NCBI GenBank assembly: GCA_021432635.1
Contig: MU270026.1
Coordinates: 833,311 to 897,310 of the forward strand
From: Thozetella sp. PMI_491
Taxonomy: Eukaryota; Ascomycota; Sordariomycetes; Chaetosphaeriales; Chaetosphaeriaceae
Length of the DNA: 64,000 nt
Direction of reading: 5' to 3'
The notes beneath the pieces were generated by a model. It had not been told where the DNA came from. It was given only the letters and a program-made list of their open reading frames with translations, and did not search any database. Positions 23,816 through 35,686 of the stretch are shown in pieces (within the stretch, counting starts at the first letter, position 1; every line of letters begins with the position of its first letter). The position numbers were made by a program, and so were the translations under genes.

Positions 23816-26800
23816 ATGGATCCCGTCGCAATCGTAGGCCTAGTTGGCACGGTCATTTCATTTGTTCAATTTAGCCATGAAGTCCTGTCTACTGCGGGAG
23901 AAATATGGTCCTCCAGCACCGGAATGTCTGATGATGTTGCTCGTCTTCGGAGCCTCGTCACTGACATTCAGGCCAACACCCGCGACGCGACCAGGGCAAT
24001 TTCAGCCAGAGGAATCTCCGGCAGAGAATCCTTGGCACAAATTTCTAAAGACTGTGAAAAAGTCGCCAACAAACTTCTCAAGCGATTGGGGCCGTTAAAA
24101 ACCGAACGTAAAGGGTTGGGGCGGAAAGTGGACGCCATCAGGAAATCTGCCGCATATTACTGGCGAAGAGACGAGATATCGGAACTCAAGTTGGAGTTGC
24201 TCAGTCTCGAGACTAGGCTGAGCAGCTGGTGGCAAGAGGAAAAACAAGGGTGAGTTTAACAAGTCAAGGTTCAACCTATACAATATGCTCAATAATTCGA
24301 CCAGGAGGCATCGTTCATTCTTAGAAGAAACACTACAAGGCATTGCCTCCGGAATGGAGAATCTACAGGCTGTTTTCCCCGTTGATACATTCAACAGCCT
24401 TATAGGCGATATGGACAAGCGCCTCGACGCACTAACAAGGCATGCTGATCACTACCAAAAACTTATTATCGAACAGGAGAATCGATACAAGAAGATTCTT
24501 AACCAGAAAAGCCCTGCAGTGACTAGCGAGCCAGACGAACTCTCCCGCTCCATGGATGAGGCAGCTTCAGGCCACATTAATCGTTTGACAACGGCCCACG
24601 AAGGGTTGGGAAACCTGCTGGACGAAGTTAAAAAAGTGCGGCGGCAAAGCGACATCATCCGATCCCTACTGTTTGACTCCATCAAAAGGCGCCACTCACA
24701 GATCGAAAAGGCCCATTCGGCCACATTGGAGTGGATTTTTGATCCAGAACAAACCAACTTCATCAACTGGCTAAAAGGAGGAGACGGCGTGTATTGGGTG
24801 AATGGGCAAGTAAGTTACCCCCAATCTTATACCACGTCTCGCCAGAAATGGGTACACGCAAACTTACCAGTGCGCAAACTAGGCGGGAAGTGGTAAGTCT
24901 ACTCTGATGAAATTCGTCAGCGGACATGAGAAAACCAAGATTGCCCTAGAAGAATGGGCGGGTGGCCAGGGCATAGTCTGCGCGAGCCACTATTTTTGGA
25001 ACGCTGGCTCAGAATGGCAAAAGTCTCAACTGGGGCTCTTCCAGAATCTCCTGTACCATGTCTTGCGATCGGTTCCTCGGCTCATCGACACTCTCTGTTC
25101 TACGCATGACCTAAACGATGTTTGGGACATTGACGAGCTCAAAGAGACTCTCAAACGTCTTGGTGAAGAGACTGGCCTTGGCGTGAAATTTTGCTTCTTC
25201 GTCGACGGCCTCGATGAGTATGGCGGGGCTGAGGAGGACATTGTCGAGGTTATCAGATACCTCGCGCTGTCCGAACACGTGAAGATTTGCACGTCTAGTC
25301 GGCCATGGCCCGCATTCTCCTCGGAGTGGAAACTGTCCAAGTACACCATCAAGCTCCAGGACCACACTAAAGAAGACATGGACAAATATGTCCGGGAAAG
25401 ACTTGAAGAGAATAAGAGGTTTCGGGAGCTGGCATCTCAAGACAACAGGTGCTACCAGATCATCCAGGAAATATCAAACAGAGCCAGTGGTGTCTGGGTC
25501 TGGGTTTATTTGGTTGTGCGAGACGTACTGCGGGACATCCGAGACGAGGAAGAGTTTGAACAGCTCATGGAGCGCCTTAATTCTTATCCAGCAGAGCTTG
25601 ACGACTATTTCGAAGACATTATGAAGCGTCGCGATCCCACCCACAGGGCTGTTTCGTCACAAATATTCCTTTTGGTGGTCACCGCTGTCCGACCCCTACC
25701 GATCTTGACCTTCGCTACCCTAGAGATATGCAATGACTTAGACAAGGTCATAGGTCTAGAGCTGACACCTGTGACCAACGCGGAGATTACCAAACTAGAA
25801 GAAAAGTGGCGAATTAGGCTACAGAACCGCTGCCGCGACCTGCTCAAAATCACCAGTGACGAGTCCGAATCCCTCCTCTTCAAATATCAGGTGGACTTTC
25901 TCCACCGCACGGTGCGAGACTTTTTAAGTGAGCACTACCTCGATCAACTTCACGAAAAAGCACCAGAGGGGTTCGATGCTTCAGTATGCCTCAGCAGGCT
26001 AATGCTAGTCTTCATCAAACGGATTGAAATCCTAGACTTCATTGCTAGCCTGAACTCACTTATCGCCTTGGTTGACGAACTGCTCCTGTACTCTTGGGTG
26101 GTTGAGCAGTATCCCTTGGATAAATACCAGGAAACGGGACAAGAGAAGCTGTTAGATGAGCTGGACAAGACCATGTCCCATCGTGCGAGATCTGAAGCAC
26201 GGCACTGGACTAACGCACGCGACTCTCCGCCGGAGGATGACGAGGAACCTTGGCACGAAGCTGGACAAGCCAGCTTTTTGGCGCTAGCTACTCAAGCCAG
26301 ACTCCGACTCTATGTAAAGCACAAACTTGCACAAGACAGATCCCCCGTCTCGACAAAAACAGCGCGTCCTATTCTAGACTATGCGCTCAGACCGAAGCGT
26401 GTCACGCCAATCGTGCTTCCTTACAATGTTCAGTACGACATCCCGTGGCTTGACATCAAGCTTATCGACGAACTCCTTCAGAAAGGGGCAGATCCAAACC
26501 GAAAGATCCGAATTTACAAGGAGCGGACACCGTGGGCGCTCTTCCTCATGTCCTGCCGCAAGAACTGGAAGTCGTGGCCGGGATCGACGAGGAACCTAGC
26601 GTATCAGTGCATGGTTCTTTTGCTCCAGTATGGAGCTGACCCTCAGGTCAAGATCCCTATGCTCGATAACCAGGGCCCACGTGAGCAGATGGCTCGATAT
26701 CGTCAGCCTGTGGAGGTTGAAAGAGCAGGATCGCACACTGTGTCTCTGTCACAGGTGACAGTACAGTTATTCGGCTCATCGGCAAGGACTACAGAGTTGT

Positions 26801-26868
26801 TGAACACTGCTAAAAAGAGCGCGTCGAAGAAGGGAGTATTCAAGAAAATTGTTGCCTGGATTCATTGA
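23816..26868 (+). CDS. NLR-2: fungal STAND N-terminal domain / NACHT receptor
   Basis: Exons 23816-24249, 24305-24809 and 24883-26868 give 974 residues. The N-terminus (MDPVAIVGLVGTVISFVQF) followed by long amphipathic helices is the typical fungal STAND N-terminal helical domain, a likely oligomerisation or death-fold-like module. The P-loop is built across the second splice junction as GQAGSGKSTLMKF (Lys318). Walker B is FCFFVDGLDEYGG (about 421). The 100-residue gap is normal, unlike NLR-1. SRPWPAF and FLHRTVRDFL are further NACHT/winged-helix landmarks of this family. The C-terminus contains two short ankyrin-like elements (LLQKGADPN, LLQYGADPQ) and ends in a lysine-rich tail. It could sense non-self or stress cues; nothing in the sequence shows the ligand. 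Its closest neighbour is the divergent CAX-like membrane protein. Confidence 0.85.
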
Positions 26869-27100
26869 CCAAGGATAGCTATACAAGGCATCATTGTACC
26901 TTGTCTCATTTCAGTTCCCAGAGGCGGAGACCCATACATCGGAATGGCCATAATATAATATATCAGGATACCCCATAATAGTCAGATAGTATCATTGCAG
27001 CTATTAGATAAAGCTGAGAGTAATATTATTTGGTCACCAGGTTCTTTGATAGCAGAGGGTCGTCTCGTGGACGCTGTCGACAGTATGCTTCTGATCAATC

Positions 27101-28086
27101 CTAATTCTCAAGATAAGGATTGTCCCGCTTCTCGCTGGTAGGTGGATCTGGGCTAATAGTAGCATTTATAACCCTTTCCATCAGGTTTTCTAGATCGTCT
27201 ATTGAGATGATCTGCTTCTGTCTTCTCCATCCAAGTTCAAGAGGGAGGCGCTCGTTTTCTAAAAGTGATAATTAGGGCCACTGGTCACATGCAGATCGCA
27301 CTGAGCTTCAAGACGCATTACCGAATAAGTATTCCACCCAAGCTCTCGAAACTGTACCCGATACTCGGTCTCCGATAACTAAAATGTAGGCAGCGGATTC
27401 ACCGATGCTGAATGTCCTGCCGGTCTCACTCAAACTGAACGTAGGGTTTGTAGCTTTTGAGGTCTGGATTCTAGCCGAACGAGCATTAGCTGCCATCTGA
27501 ACATCGATGACCGGTCCAGTCCAATATGATCTCGTCTGATCGAAGATGGTCTGGTTGAATGGCTGGGGGTTTCCAAAATACGCATCGACCCGGCTAGAGG
27601 AAGATGACAGGGTTAGTTGCATTCATGAAGTAGATAAGCCATCGCCAAGTGCTACAGAAGACATCTGACCTTAAGCTAGCATCGTGCTCAAGAATGTTAT
27701 GGCGGCTAAGGTTATCCAACGAGAATGTTGTTGCATTTGGTTCAGGGTTGGTTCTGATTGCAAAGTCAAACAAGGTCTGCGTGAGGCTTTGGTTAATATT
27801 CAAGGCAGTGTAGAGAGCGTCCTTGGCAATGTCGGCCGTGATATTCTTGCCGTCGTGTGGCAAGAATCCATGATTGGCTAGTGTATTGAGCATGGGACAA
27901 GGGGCTCGAACTATTCGAATCAGCAATGAGCACTGTAGTACACTATTTCATCGCAGGCTATAACAAACCATCACCAGCACTGGGAGGGCTCCAGGTAAAG
28001 AAATGGTACGGATCCAGGTGCGCATGTTGCGATACGGATGCTAGCACCGGACTAATCCCAAGGCTGAGAAAGAAAAAGAGCTTCAT
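27101..28086 (-). CDS. Heme-thiolate peroxidase (chloroperoxidase/unspecific peroxygenase family)
   Basis: Exons 28086-27969, 27910-27670, 27593-27322 and 27258-27101 join to 262 residues, matching the short peroxygenase class. Residues 1-19 or so form a signal peptide (MKLFFFLSLGISPVLA). The proximal heme-ligand cysteine lies in APCPMLNTLANHGFLP (Cys44). The conserved EHDASLSRVD block (Glu114-Asp116) is restored only when the second intron is removed, which supports that splice. The family uses hydrogen peroxide to oxygenate or halogenate organic substrates outside the cell. The C-terminus WVEYLFENERLPLELGW is also typical and fixes the third intron. All introns are GT-AG (58, 76 and 63 bp). 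It is convergent with NLR-2. The substrate cannot be predicted. Confidence 0.88.
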
Positions 28087-30313
28087 TTTGCGGTGTCGTG
28101 ATAAGTGTACCCTTCACAGTGAGTTGTCAATCATTAAGGGACTTCGAACTCAGAGGGAGTAGGCCCGCCAAGAAACCCAGCTTTTATCAAGAACCAGCCT
28201 AGTACACGTAAAGATCCGTGCATTCTTCTCTTCCACCAAGCAGGCCATCCAGTTTAGACCTTGCCGCGTCACCTGGGGTGTTACAGCAGCACCTAACGAA
28301 TATGCGACATGTCGCTCGTGAAGAGAAAAAGGCGCAGTCTAGCTTCAAAGGAGGCGGGGCATGGTAGCAGCTCACAGCGGTAGCCTAGGGCGAGCTTGAT
28401 ACCTTAGGAAACCTATATGAGCTGCGAGGTATTCTTCGCTACGTCCAGTATAGTTAAAAAAAAAATCCCGCAATAGTAGCCCGACGTTGTATTAATCTCG
28501 GGTTTGCTCGGGTTGTTGCACTGCCCGACTATTCCGCGCGTCGTATATCGCATAGTTGCGGGGAGCTGATACAATTACGTATCCGTGCTACCTTCCAGGG
28601 TTGATTGATTGGTAGCCAGACAAGGCAGACACCGGTTCCCAACGATCCTGCCAAACACCTTGCTGCTAAGTGTAATTCATTTCACTGATTGGAAGCCCTC
28701 CTAACTGCTGGTATGCTGCACCTGCACACAGCCCATGCATGCGTGCGTGTGCCCAGCTGCGTTGACCGAGCGTAGCACATGGAGTTCCAAAAGTGGAAGG
28801 GGTATACGAGCGAGTCCAATTATCTTTGTTAGCCACATAAGTGGGTCTGGACTATGAAATAGGATTTGTATTTTGGACATTGTTGTACCTAGTCGATAGT
28901 TTCCGGCAACCTTCCTACCAAGGACCACCACTGTCTATTGAATAGAACGAAAGTATAGATACCTCGTGTGTCACCCAACTTCTCAGATGAGCCCAAGCGT
29001 GGTCATCACTCAGATATCTTATGGCCGTAGACTGAGTGCCAGATACAGTGTCCCAACTTCAATAGGCAGAACAGGCAATCGCGCAGCAAAAGCTTATGGG
29101 CTGTGCAACGTGGTCTACATAGCTGGCCATCTTCCAGATGAAAATGACAGGCATGATAATGGCACGAATGACTCTTTCGGGAATTTCAAAGTACCTTACT
29201 TTGTACGGTAGTCCGCAAGTTAGGGTGTGCATTTCGATATTACATCCGCTAACCCGCCTATCTTGCTGAGACAAAGAAGTTTAAGGTAGATAACCAAGGT
29301 AGCGTGCAGAAATGACCCGCCCACCATGATGACTTTTAGCTTGTGTTTCTATGTCCTCACATGTTAGGTGCCGATATATCTGTACGGCCTGAGTTTCGAT
29401 TTTCGCCGACATTCTCATCGCTCTCGCCGCACTCTATATCCACCTTCTCGTGCAGTCCCCGCCCTCGTATCTGCTTACGTAGGATTGTTTCATTCCCCGT
29501 CAGAATTGATTCTTTTCACGAGGTTTCCTGTTATTCGAATTTTTTTGGTTGCTACCCACTCGTAACATGACGCATGGCGTTGAAACGGTTTGCTATGACG
29601 CGGGGCAACCCCTTACCCGCCGAAAATTCGTAGAAACATCTGGCGCCGCGCTATAAGTTGCGTCAAAATCGCTGCTGGAAGATATTTGCACTGCAGTCCA
29701 TTCTATGAGAGTATAATAAGCCTCGCATACATGTATTCGCATACATACCAATACTATTTCTTCTGGAAACCCAAAGAGCTAGCATCGGGCACTGCAATGG
29801 CTACTTGGCAGAAGTTTTCGTCTCTTCTTTTTGTGCTCTCTAGCCGGCGGCGTCCGACACGAACAACGCCAAGCCGCTACTAGTTTCACGCTCAGACCTG
29901 GAAACATACAGAGGCCTCGGTAGGTATTGTGATCCGGGGATCGTCCTTCACGATGAGAAACTTTCCTCCAATGTCCATAGCAAATTAGAACTGTTCATCA
30001 TCCGACAGTAGATAAACTTCGATATGCTCATACGTTGCCAGGCGGCTCGAGCGGTCGCAACCTCGTCCCAAACAGGCTTGTCCCTCCGACATGGGTGGAT
30101 GGGCTGATGAACCGCTCACGGAAGAGTAAACTGTATAAAATCATCTGTAGCTCGATTGTCAATTTCTCTCGACGGAGGTGCCAGACCGTAATAGCTCCTG
30201 GCTCCTTCTGTCAACCCCTTTCGAGTGATATCACTCTTACTTTTGCTGCTGCCCTAGCGCCTCGGCAGCTTTCCTCCAGCTTTCGTCCCTACTCTCCATT
30301 TCTAAGAACCCTG
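28087..30313. other. Long intergenic region, no supported gene
   Basis: Contains the peroxygenase promoter side and the deacetylase promoter side. Minus-strand frames at 28701-28931 and 29059-29274 have hydrophobic stretches but no recognised family or consistent splice joins. Sequence is AT-rich with an A9 run near 28457. Confidence 0.45.
30134..30140 (+). promoter_or_regulatory. TATA box of the polysaccharide deacetylase gene
   Basis: TATAAAA, 174 bp upstream of the ATG at 30314. Its position suggests transcription starts near 30165 and argues against a longer N-terminal extension of the protein. Confidence 0.4.
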
Positions 30314-31105
30314 ATGCCCGGACTTCTCGGCTTGCAGTCAGTCCTGACTGCTTTGACCGGCCTCTCGGTCTTGGCAGGCGCGGCGGTCGTCGACGATAAG
30401 ACGGTGAAGCGCGACAGCGCCGTTCCGTTCGGACCTATCATCGAGCACTGCACAGTTCCGGGCACCGTAGCTCTCACCTTTGACGACGGACCTTACATTT
30501 ACACATCGCACGTCCTGGATCTCTTAGATCAATACGGTGCCAAGGCCACCTTCTTTGTCAATGGAGACAATTACGGCCGAGGCCTTATCGACGATCCTGC
30601 CACTGCATGGCCGGATATTTTGCGTCGTATGGTTAATTCGAACCATCAAATTGGCTCTCATACGTGGGATCACGTCGCCGACTTGAGCACAACGGACGCC
30701 GCCACGCGGCAAGACGAGATGAAGAAGCTCGAAGTGGCTCTTACCAATGTGCTCGGACACTACCCGACGTATATGCGCCCGCCATTTGCCTCGTGTAACG
30801 ATGTGTGCCAGGCAGATATGGCGACTATGGGCTATCACGTTATCAACTTTGACGTCGACACCAAGGACTACGAGCACGACACACCGGATGATATTCACGT
30901 GGCGATGGACACCTTTGCTAACGCGGTTACTGGCGATCCGGCTACCAGCTCATACCTCGTGCTCAGCCACGACGTTCACGAAAATACGGCCAACTCTCTA
31001 GTCGAATTCGAGCTACAGACTCTCCAGCAGCGTGGGTTTAAGGCCGTTACTGTTGGGGAATGCCTTGGAGATGACGCTGCCAACTGGTATCGAACCAGCG
31101 TCTAG
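30314..31105 (+). CDS. Secreted polysaccharide deacetylase (CE4, chitin deacetylase-like)
   Basis: Single exon, 263 residues, removing N- or O-acetyl groups from chitin-like or xylan-like polymers. A hydrophobic N-terminus (LLGLQSVLTALTGLSVLAGA) acts as signal peptide and is followed by a KR site near residue 33 that may be a propeptide cleavage point. All five CE4 motifs are visible: TFDDGP (Asp57-Asp58), SHTWDH (His116 and His120, metal ligands), RPPF, DVDTKDY and LVLSHD. No carbohydrate-binding module is attached. The frame is open upstream to 30035, but the ATG at 30314 begins the signal peptide and a TATA box lies inside the longer frame. It could modify the fungus's own wall chitin to escape recognition by plant chitinases, which is an inference. 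Confidence 0.9.
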   Translation: MPGLLGLQSVLTALTGLSVLAGAAVVDDKTVKRDSAVPFGPIIEHCTVPGTVALTFDDGPYIYTSHVLDLLDQYGAKATFFVNGDNYGRGLIDDPATAWPDILRRMVNSNHQIGSHTWDHVADLSTTDAATRQDEMKKLEVALTNVLGHYPTYMRPPFASCNDVCQADMATMGYHVINFDVDTKDYEHDTPDDIHVAMDTFANAVTGDPATSSYLVLSHDVHENTANSLVEFELQTLQQRGFKAVTVGECLGDDAANWYRTSV

Positions 31106-31765
31106 TACCCATTTAATTTCAATCGAGATGGGGAGCTGGGAGCTCGTGGTCGACGCTGCGAGCACGAACTGCGAAGAGATCCTTGTCGTTTGCATGCGGT
31201 ATCAACCAAGCGCGCGGAGATTATTCGGATAGAACGCTTGTAGTATCATTAACTGTAAGAACTAGCATGGGAGCGTATGGCGTAGGCATATATCATCAAA
31301 TAGAAAATGGCTTGTGTATATAAGATTGCAGCATACATTGGTATCTAAACCCTTTCTCCAGATTTCGATGCCTAAGAGATACACGAGTGGTCTTCCGAAT
31401 GCCGCCCGAATACTAGGTGCTCTGTGGTTAACGGTTGCCGTAGCAGCAGCAAAGTACCTGTAGATTGAATATAAAAAGGGATAACGTGAAGGCCATAAAG
31501 AACAGTCAGTCAGATGGAAGCCTAGACCTGTTCTGCTATACCAAAATGCTCCCTCAATTAAATTTCTGAGTGATTGAAAAATCTGAGCCTGTCTTTCAAT
31601 GCCCCCTCACGCACCTGTGGAGAGGTATTCGCTGCAACGCTATTGATAATACCAGCAGAGTGAGGTAGTCTCTCGGATAATTGCCCAAATATGCGTCGAT
31701 TATGCGCCGTAGCGATTAAATGAAGATAAAGGCTTTATTGATCGTATATCTTGCTTATTATTAGG
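31106..31765. other. Convergent intergenic region
   Basis: Lies between the 3' ends of the deacetylase and fucosidase genes. AT-rich, nothing recognised. Confidence 0.5.
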
Positions 31766-34146
31766 TTAGATAACGTATTCGATCTTAAACACCCAACAAT
31801 ACTTGTCAGAGTCGATCATTTCCTCGGTAATCTCCAACCATATCCCCCCACCACATCTATAACCCCAGTTCAGTTCCATTTCACCACTCATCCCCAAAGC
31901 AGACACACGATCTCCAAGAAGAATCGGTAACGTTGTGCTGATATCGAGCCGGCCAACCACCGGCTTCTCGAGACTTAGAATATAGAAGGCATCGTTGGTT
32001 TGGGTAAAGCGCAGGCTGCCCTCTTCCGACGTGACGGCCCAGTATGTGGTGTTGAAAATCGCCTCTTCGTGAGACTTAATCCATGTACCAGCCTCCCGTA
32101 GACTATCCACCTCTTCCTGCACGATGCTTCCATCAGCCTTCGGCCCAATGTCGAGAAGAAAGTTGCCATTCTTGCTGATCATGTCGACCAGGTCGTAGAC
32201 TATAGTGCTGGCACTCATGTATAGCTCTCCAGGAGTTGCTAGGTTGAACCCGTAACTAAAGGGGTCCATGCCCTGGTTGCTTTCCCACTTGCGCCGTTGC
32301 GGCGTGCTGAACGTCGCATACTCAGGAGTGTCAAAGTCAGCGGCCCAAGGCGATCCACACCGGTCGTTGATGACCACCTGGCGATTTTGAGTGTTCCGCG
32401 CCCAGTTGAACCAGCGGGCTGCAAACTTGTCGGTGCCGTTGGAGGCGCCAGCATCGCACCACATGATATCTGTCTGGTAGTCGTATGCTAGAATATCCAT
32501 CTGAGGCACCATAATATCTTCGATGAAGTCATTGACTGGAATGCGGCCCGTATAAGGCTCTTCAAGGCCCGTGAATGGATTCCTTGCGATAATTCCCGGG
32601 TGGGAGGTAGATGTCACCCGGTCGTATTGAGTGAAACCGTATCGACCCCAGTCTGGGTTGAACCATTCGGGGAGGCTGAAGTAGGTACCTCGGCGAAGCT
32701 GCGGTTGATATTGTGCGGCTGCTTCAAACAGCTCGCCCAAGATATCACGCTTCGGCCCATAATTCAGCGCAGATCGATTAGTGGTGACACCTGTATTGAA
32801 GTTTGCGAAGCCGTCGTGATGCTTGGTGGTGAAGACAAAGTACCGCGCACCTGCGTCGGCAAATAAGTCAACCCACGCCTTGGGATCGAAAGCCGACGCC
32901 GTGTAGTTGACGAAGAAGTCATCATAGTTGAGGTCAGGGCCGAAAGTTCGCAGCCGGTATGCGTTGGCCCCTGGTCTATCAGCTGCGGCGGACTCGTTTA
33001 TTCGCGTCGAGTACCACCAGAACCATTCCGCATATGCCTCGTAGGGTGTCGAGTTGCCCCAGCCTGGAACCGAGTATGGGCCCCAGTGGATAAATATGCC
33101 AAATTTCGCATCGTCGTACCACTGTGGTACTTCATGTTTCACCAGATTTTTGGAATCCGGATCCCAATCGCGAAGGCCGATGACCACTTCCGGCATGATC
33201 TGCTTCTTCTCATGGCCACTGATGTCCATAATTACCTCTACGGTACCATTCGCCCGACCTTCCACTGCAATGTCGATGCGTTTTTGGTCGCCCGGGCAAA
33301 TTCTCTTGATAGAAGTACCTTTTACGGTGGTGACCCCCGGAGCCCGGAGCGAGACGGACACGTCGGAAACGCACTCGGATCCGGCGTTATTAACAGTCAG
33401 CTCAACCACCTGTGACGCATTGCTAACCCATTTCTGCGTCGGCCTAAGAGATTGCACGTGCACGGCATGCCCTTTGTAAAATGATAGAGCAAACAGATGT
33501 AGTCGACCGGTTGTTGCGTTCGTTGTGGTCGGGAGAATCACCCCCTTTAGAGTCTTGCCGGGATTTAGAAGCGTCGTATACTCATAGATATGGGATGCAT
33601 TATGGTTCGTGTCGTTGTGTGTGAAGAAATACGGGAATGTGATTTCGCCACGACGGATGGCCAAAAACCACCAGAATGCGTGAGCGCGCACCTCCGAAGT
33701 AGAGTTACTGCCATCGGTATAGAGTACAGTGAGGTTACCAGAGACAGTCGTGGACCGCACGTCGGAGGTGACGAGCAGTGAGGCAGACATATAGTTGTCC
33801 TCGGGTACAAGAATTTGTTGCCCGGAGCATACAACGTTGTCGACAGAGACGTTCGGCTGGTAGCCTGGGAACTCGAACTGAACCCCTGAGTGCGTAGATG
33901 TATATATCCCATTGACGCCAACCGGGCCGGCAGGAAAAGACTGCCCTAGGGCATCGAGAGAGGCTTCACCTGGGCGAGACCCAAAGGCTTTGTTGTTCAG
34001 GTAAGCGTCCAATTTAATTGGAACTGACTGTTCCGATGTTATTGGGCTATTCTCCTCAGGATTCGACCGTATTGACTTACCTCCTGGCATTGCACGAGTC
34101 TCACGATGGAGAAACTCACGCAGCAGACTGCGAGCCAGAACCTCAT
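31766..34146 (-). CDS. Secreted alpha-L-fucosidase, GH29, with N-terminal accessory module
   Basis: Exons 34146-34081 and 34027-31766 give 775 residues. Exon 1 encodes a signal peptide (MRFWLAVCCVSFSIVRLVQC) and joins after a 53-bp intron (GTAAGT donor, AACAG acceptor) to SVPIKLDAYLNNKAFG. An uninterrupted longer frame reaching 34312 reads through this intron in a different register, and a TATA box lies inside it, so the spliced model is preferred. Residues from about 330 form the GH29 barrel: KFGIFIHWGPYSVPGW, YFVFTTKHHDGFANF and the probable nucleophile Asp547 in DIMWCDAGA. The preceding ~300 residues are beta-rich, with many N-glycosylation sequons, and make the enzyme much longer than bare GH29 domains. 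The enzyme removes terminal fucose from plant xyloglucan, glycoproteins or similar glycans. Exact linkage is unknown. Confidence 0.88.
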
Positions 34147-34233
34147 GATAGCGTCTGCTGAGAACCTGAGCAGGGAAGGAAGTCGCTCGTCCAAAAGGAA
34201 CGGGTGTTTCTTGTGAACGGCCTCTGGGCGGGG

Positions 34234-34239
34234 TTATAT
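34234..34239 (-). promoter_or_regulatory. TATA-like box of the fucosidase gene
   Basis: Reads ATATAA on the minus strand, about 90 bp upstream of the ATG at 34146 and inside the alternative longer frame. It supports the downstream start. Confidence 0.4.
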
Positions 34240-35665
34240 GCCCAGCGAAGCTAATCGCTGCCCCGCAGATAATCGCTACACTAAAAAGCGTCGGCATTAT
34301 GATGCCGACCACAGAACAAGGTGTGGTGCATCCGACGGATGTGATAAAGGTAAGCAGCTAAGCAGTTTCGAGGACTATGTTACGTTGTATTGTGGAGTAT
34401 AACGACAATTGAAGGACAATTTCCGCAAGGTTTCCGGGTTCGAGCGCGGATAAATTGGGGCTGGGGTATTTAACTTTGCCCCTATAAGTCACTTAGGCAC
34501 TTGGCATGCATTGAGATGGGGCTATCTAGGCGATAATAGAAAGGTGGAAGGTCGAGATAGACGATGTTAGCCAAAGTCTATGCAACGGCCCCATTGAATC
34601 TGGATACTAAGCAAGACTTTCCCTGTCTACTCTTGACCTCTAGCTCGTCCAGTCGGTAGTAGCAGGCAGTACAGCAACATTCCCAGCAGAAAACCGGCGG
34701 ATGAACCTACCGGAAAAGCAAACGCTGATCACAGGGTCCGACTCCACACTCCAACCCCTCAAACGCATTTTCGTCACTATCTCCTTCAAAACTGATACCC
34801 CGCAATGAAAATCAGCAACCCATTCCGATATAACTGTATTCGCGTTCTAGTCCTCCTCGACGCTGCTGAGTATCTGATATCGTCGAGGCGGCTTGTACGT
34901 GGGAATCATTAATACAAGGCCGAACAGGAAGAAGAATGAAGTCCGCGTTAGATATGGCAAATCGAATAGCATTTACTTCACTTAGCTTGGAATTAACCAT
35001 AGTGTGTTCGCCTGACTTTGTGTGATCGCTGTACCTTGATTGGTCGACTACGCGGTATTAAGCAAATAAAGGATGATAGGCTCGCTAGACCGGTCGTTTT
35101 GCCTATCTACTCTAAGGCTAACTAGTGTTAAGAGCGCATAACCCAACCCCTAGTCTTTTTTGGCGCCTCAGTCTAGACGGAGCTTTAGCGCTAGAGTATC
35201 CGTACCTATGACTTATACTATTACAAGAACCACAGGCGAATCGCACGGCTTGAAATATAGGCCGTCTATTACCTAGCGGAGCTCTATCGCTGCTCTAGGC
35301 GGCAGTGTGAGCATTTCCCTTCCAATAATGCGATCTGTTACTCCGGAGGCTAGCCGAGTCACTTTTAGGAATTTGGCGTCTGCCTTAGCGTGACACCTTT
35401 TCCTTCGAGTTATCATAAATCAGCACGAAGGAGCAGATTCGGCAAGAGATTCGCATACTAGCCAAAGTAATAACGAGAATTCTAGGTTCAACACAGGTTC
35501 TGTGTTGCAGCTACCTCCCGGTCGGATCGAGCTGCTGGCGCTCGACATTCGGAGCTAAAAGCCCCCCCCCCCCAAAAAGAGACCAAACCCTGGCCTCCGT
35601 CTCCTGGCTTGCAAGCTTTGGCAGTCTCCTGGAGACCTCCAAAATCGCAACACTCTAGCTATAAT

Positions 35666-35686
35666 TGGCAGATTGCTAATCTGCCA
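35666..35686. repeat. Perfect 9-bp inverted repeat
   Basis: TGGCAGATT and its exact complement AATCTGCCA are separated by GCT. It could form a hairpin or be a dimeric protein binding site. No gene lies within 800 bp. Confidence 0.5.

Noticed and set aside
28701-29274. Two minus-strand frames with hydrophobic stretches
   Set aside because: They could hint at a membrane protein, but no splice join gives a continuous product and no family motif was recognised.
34147-34312. Upstream extension of the fucosidase frame
   Set aside because: It contains a TATA box, lies in a different register from the real signal peptide, and a consensus intron separates the two.
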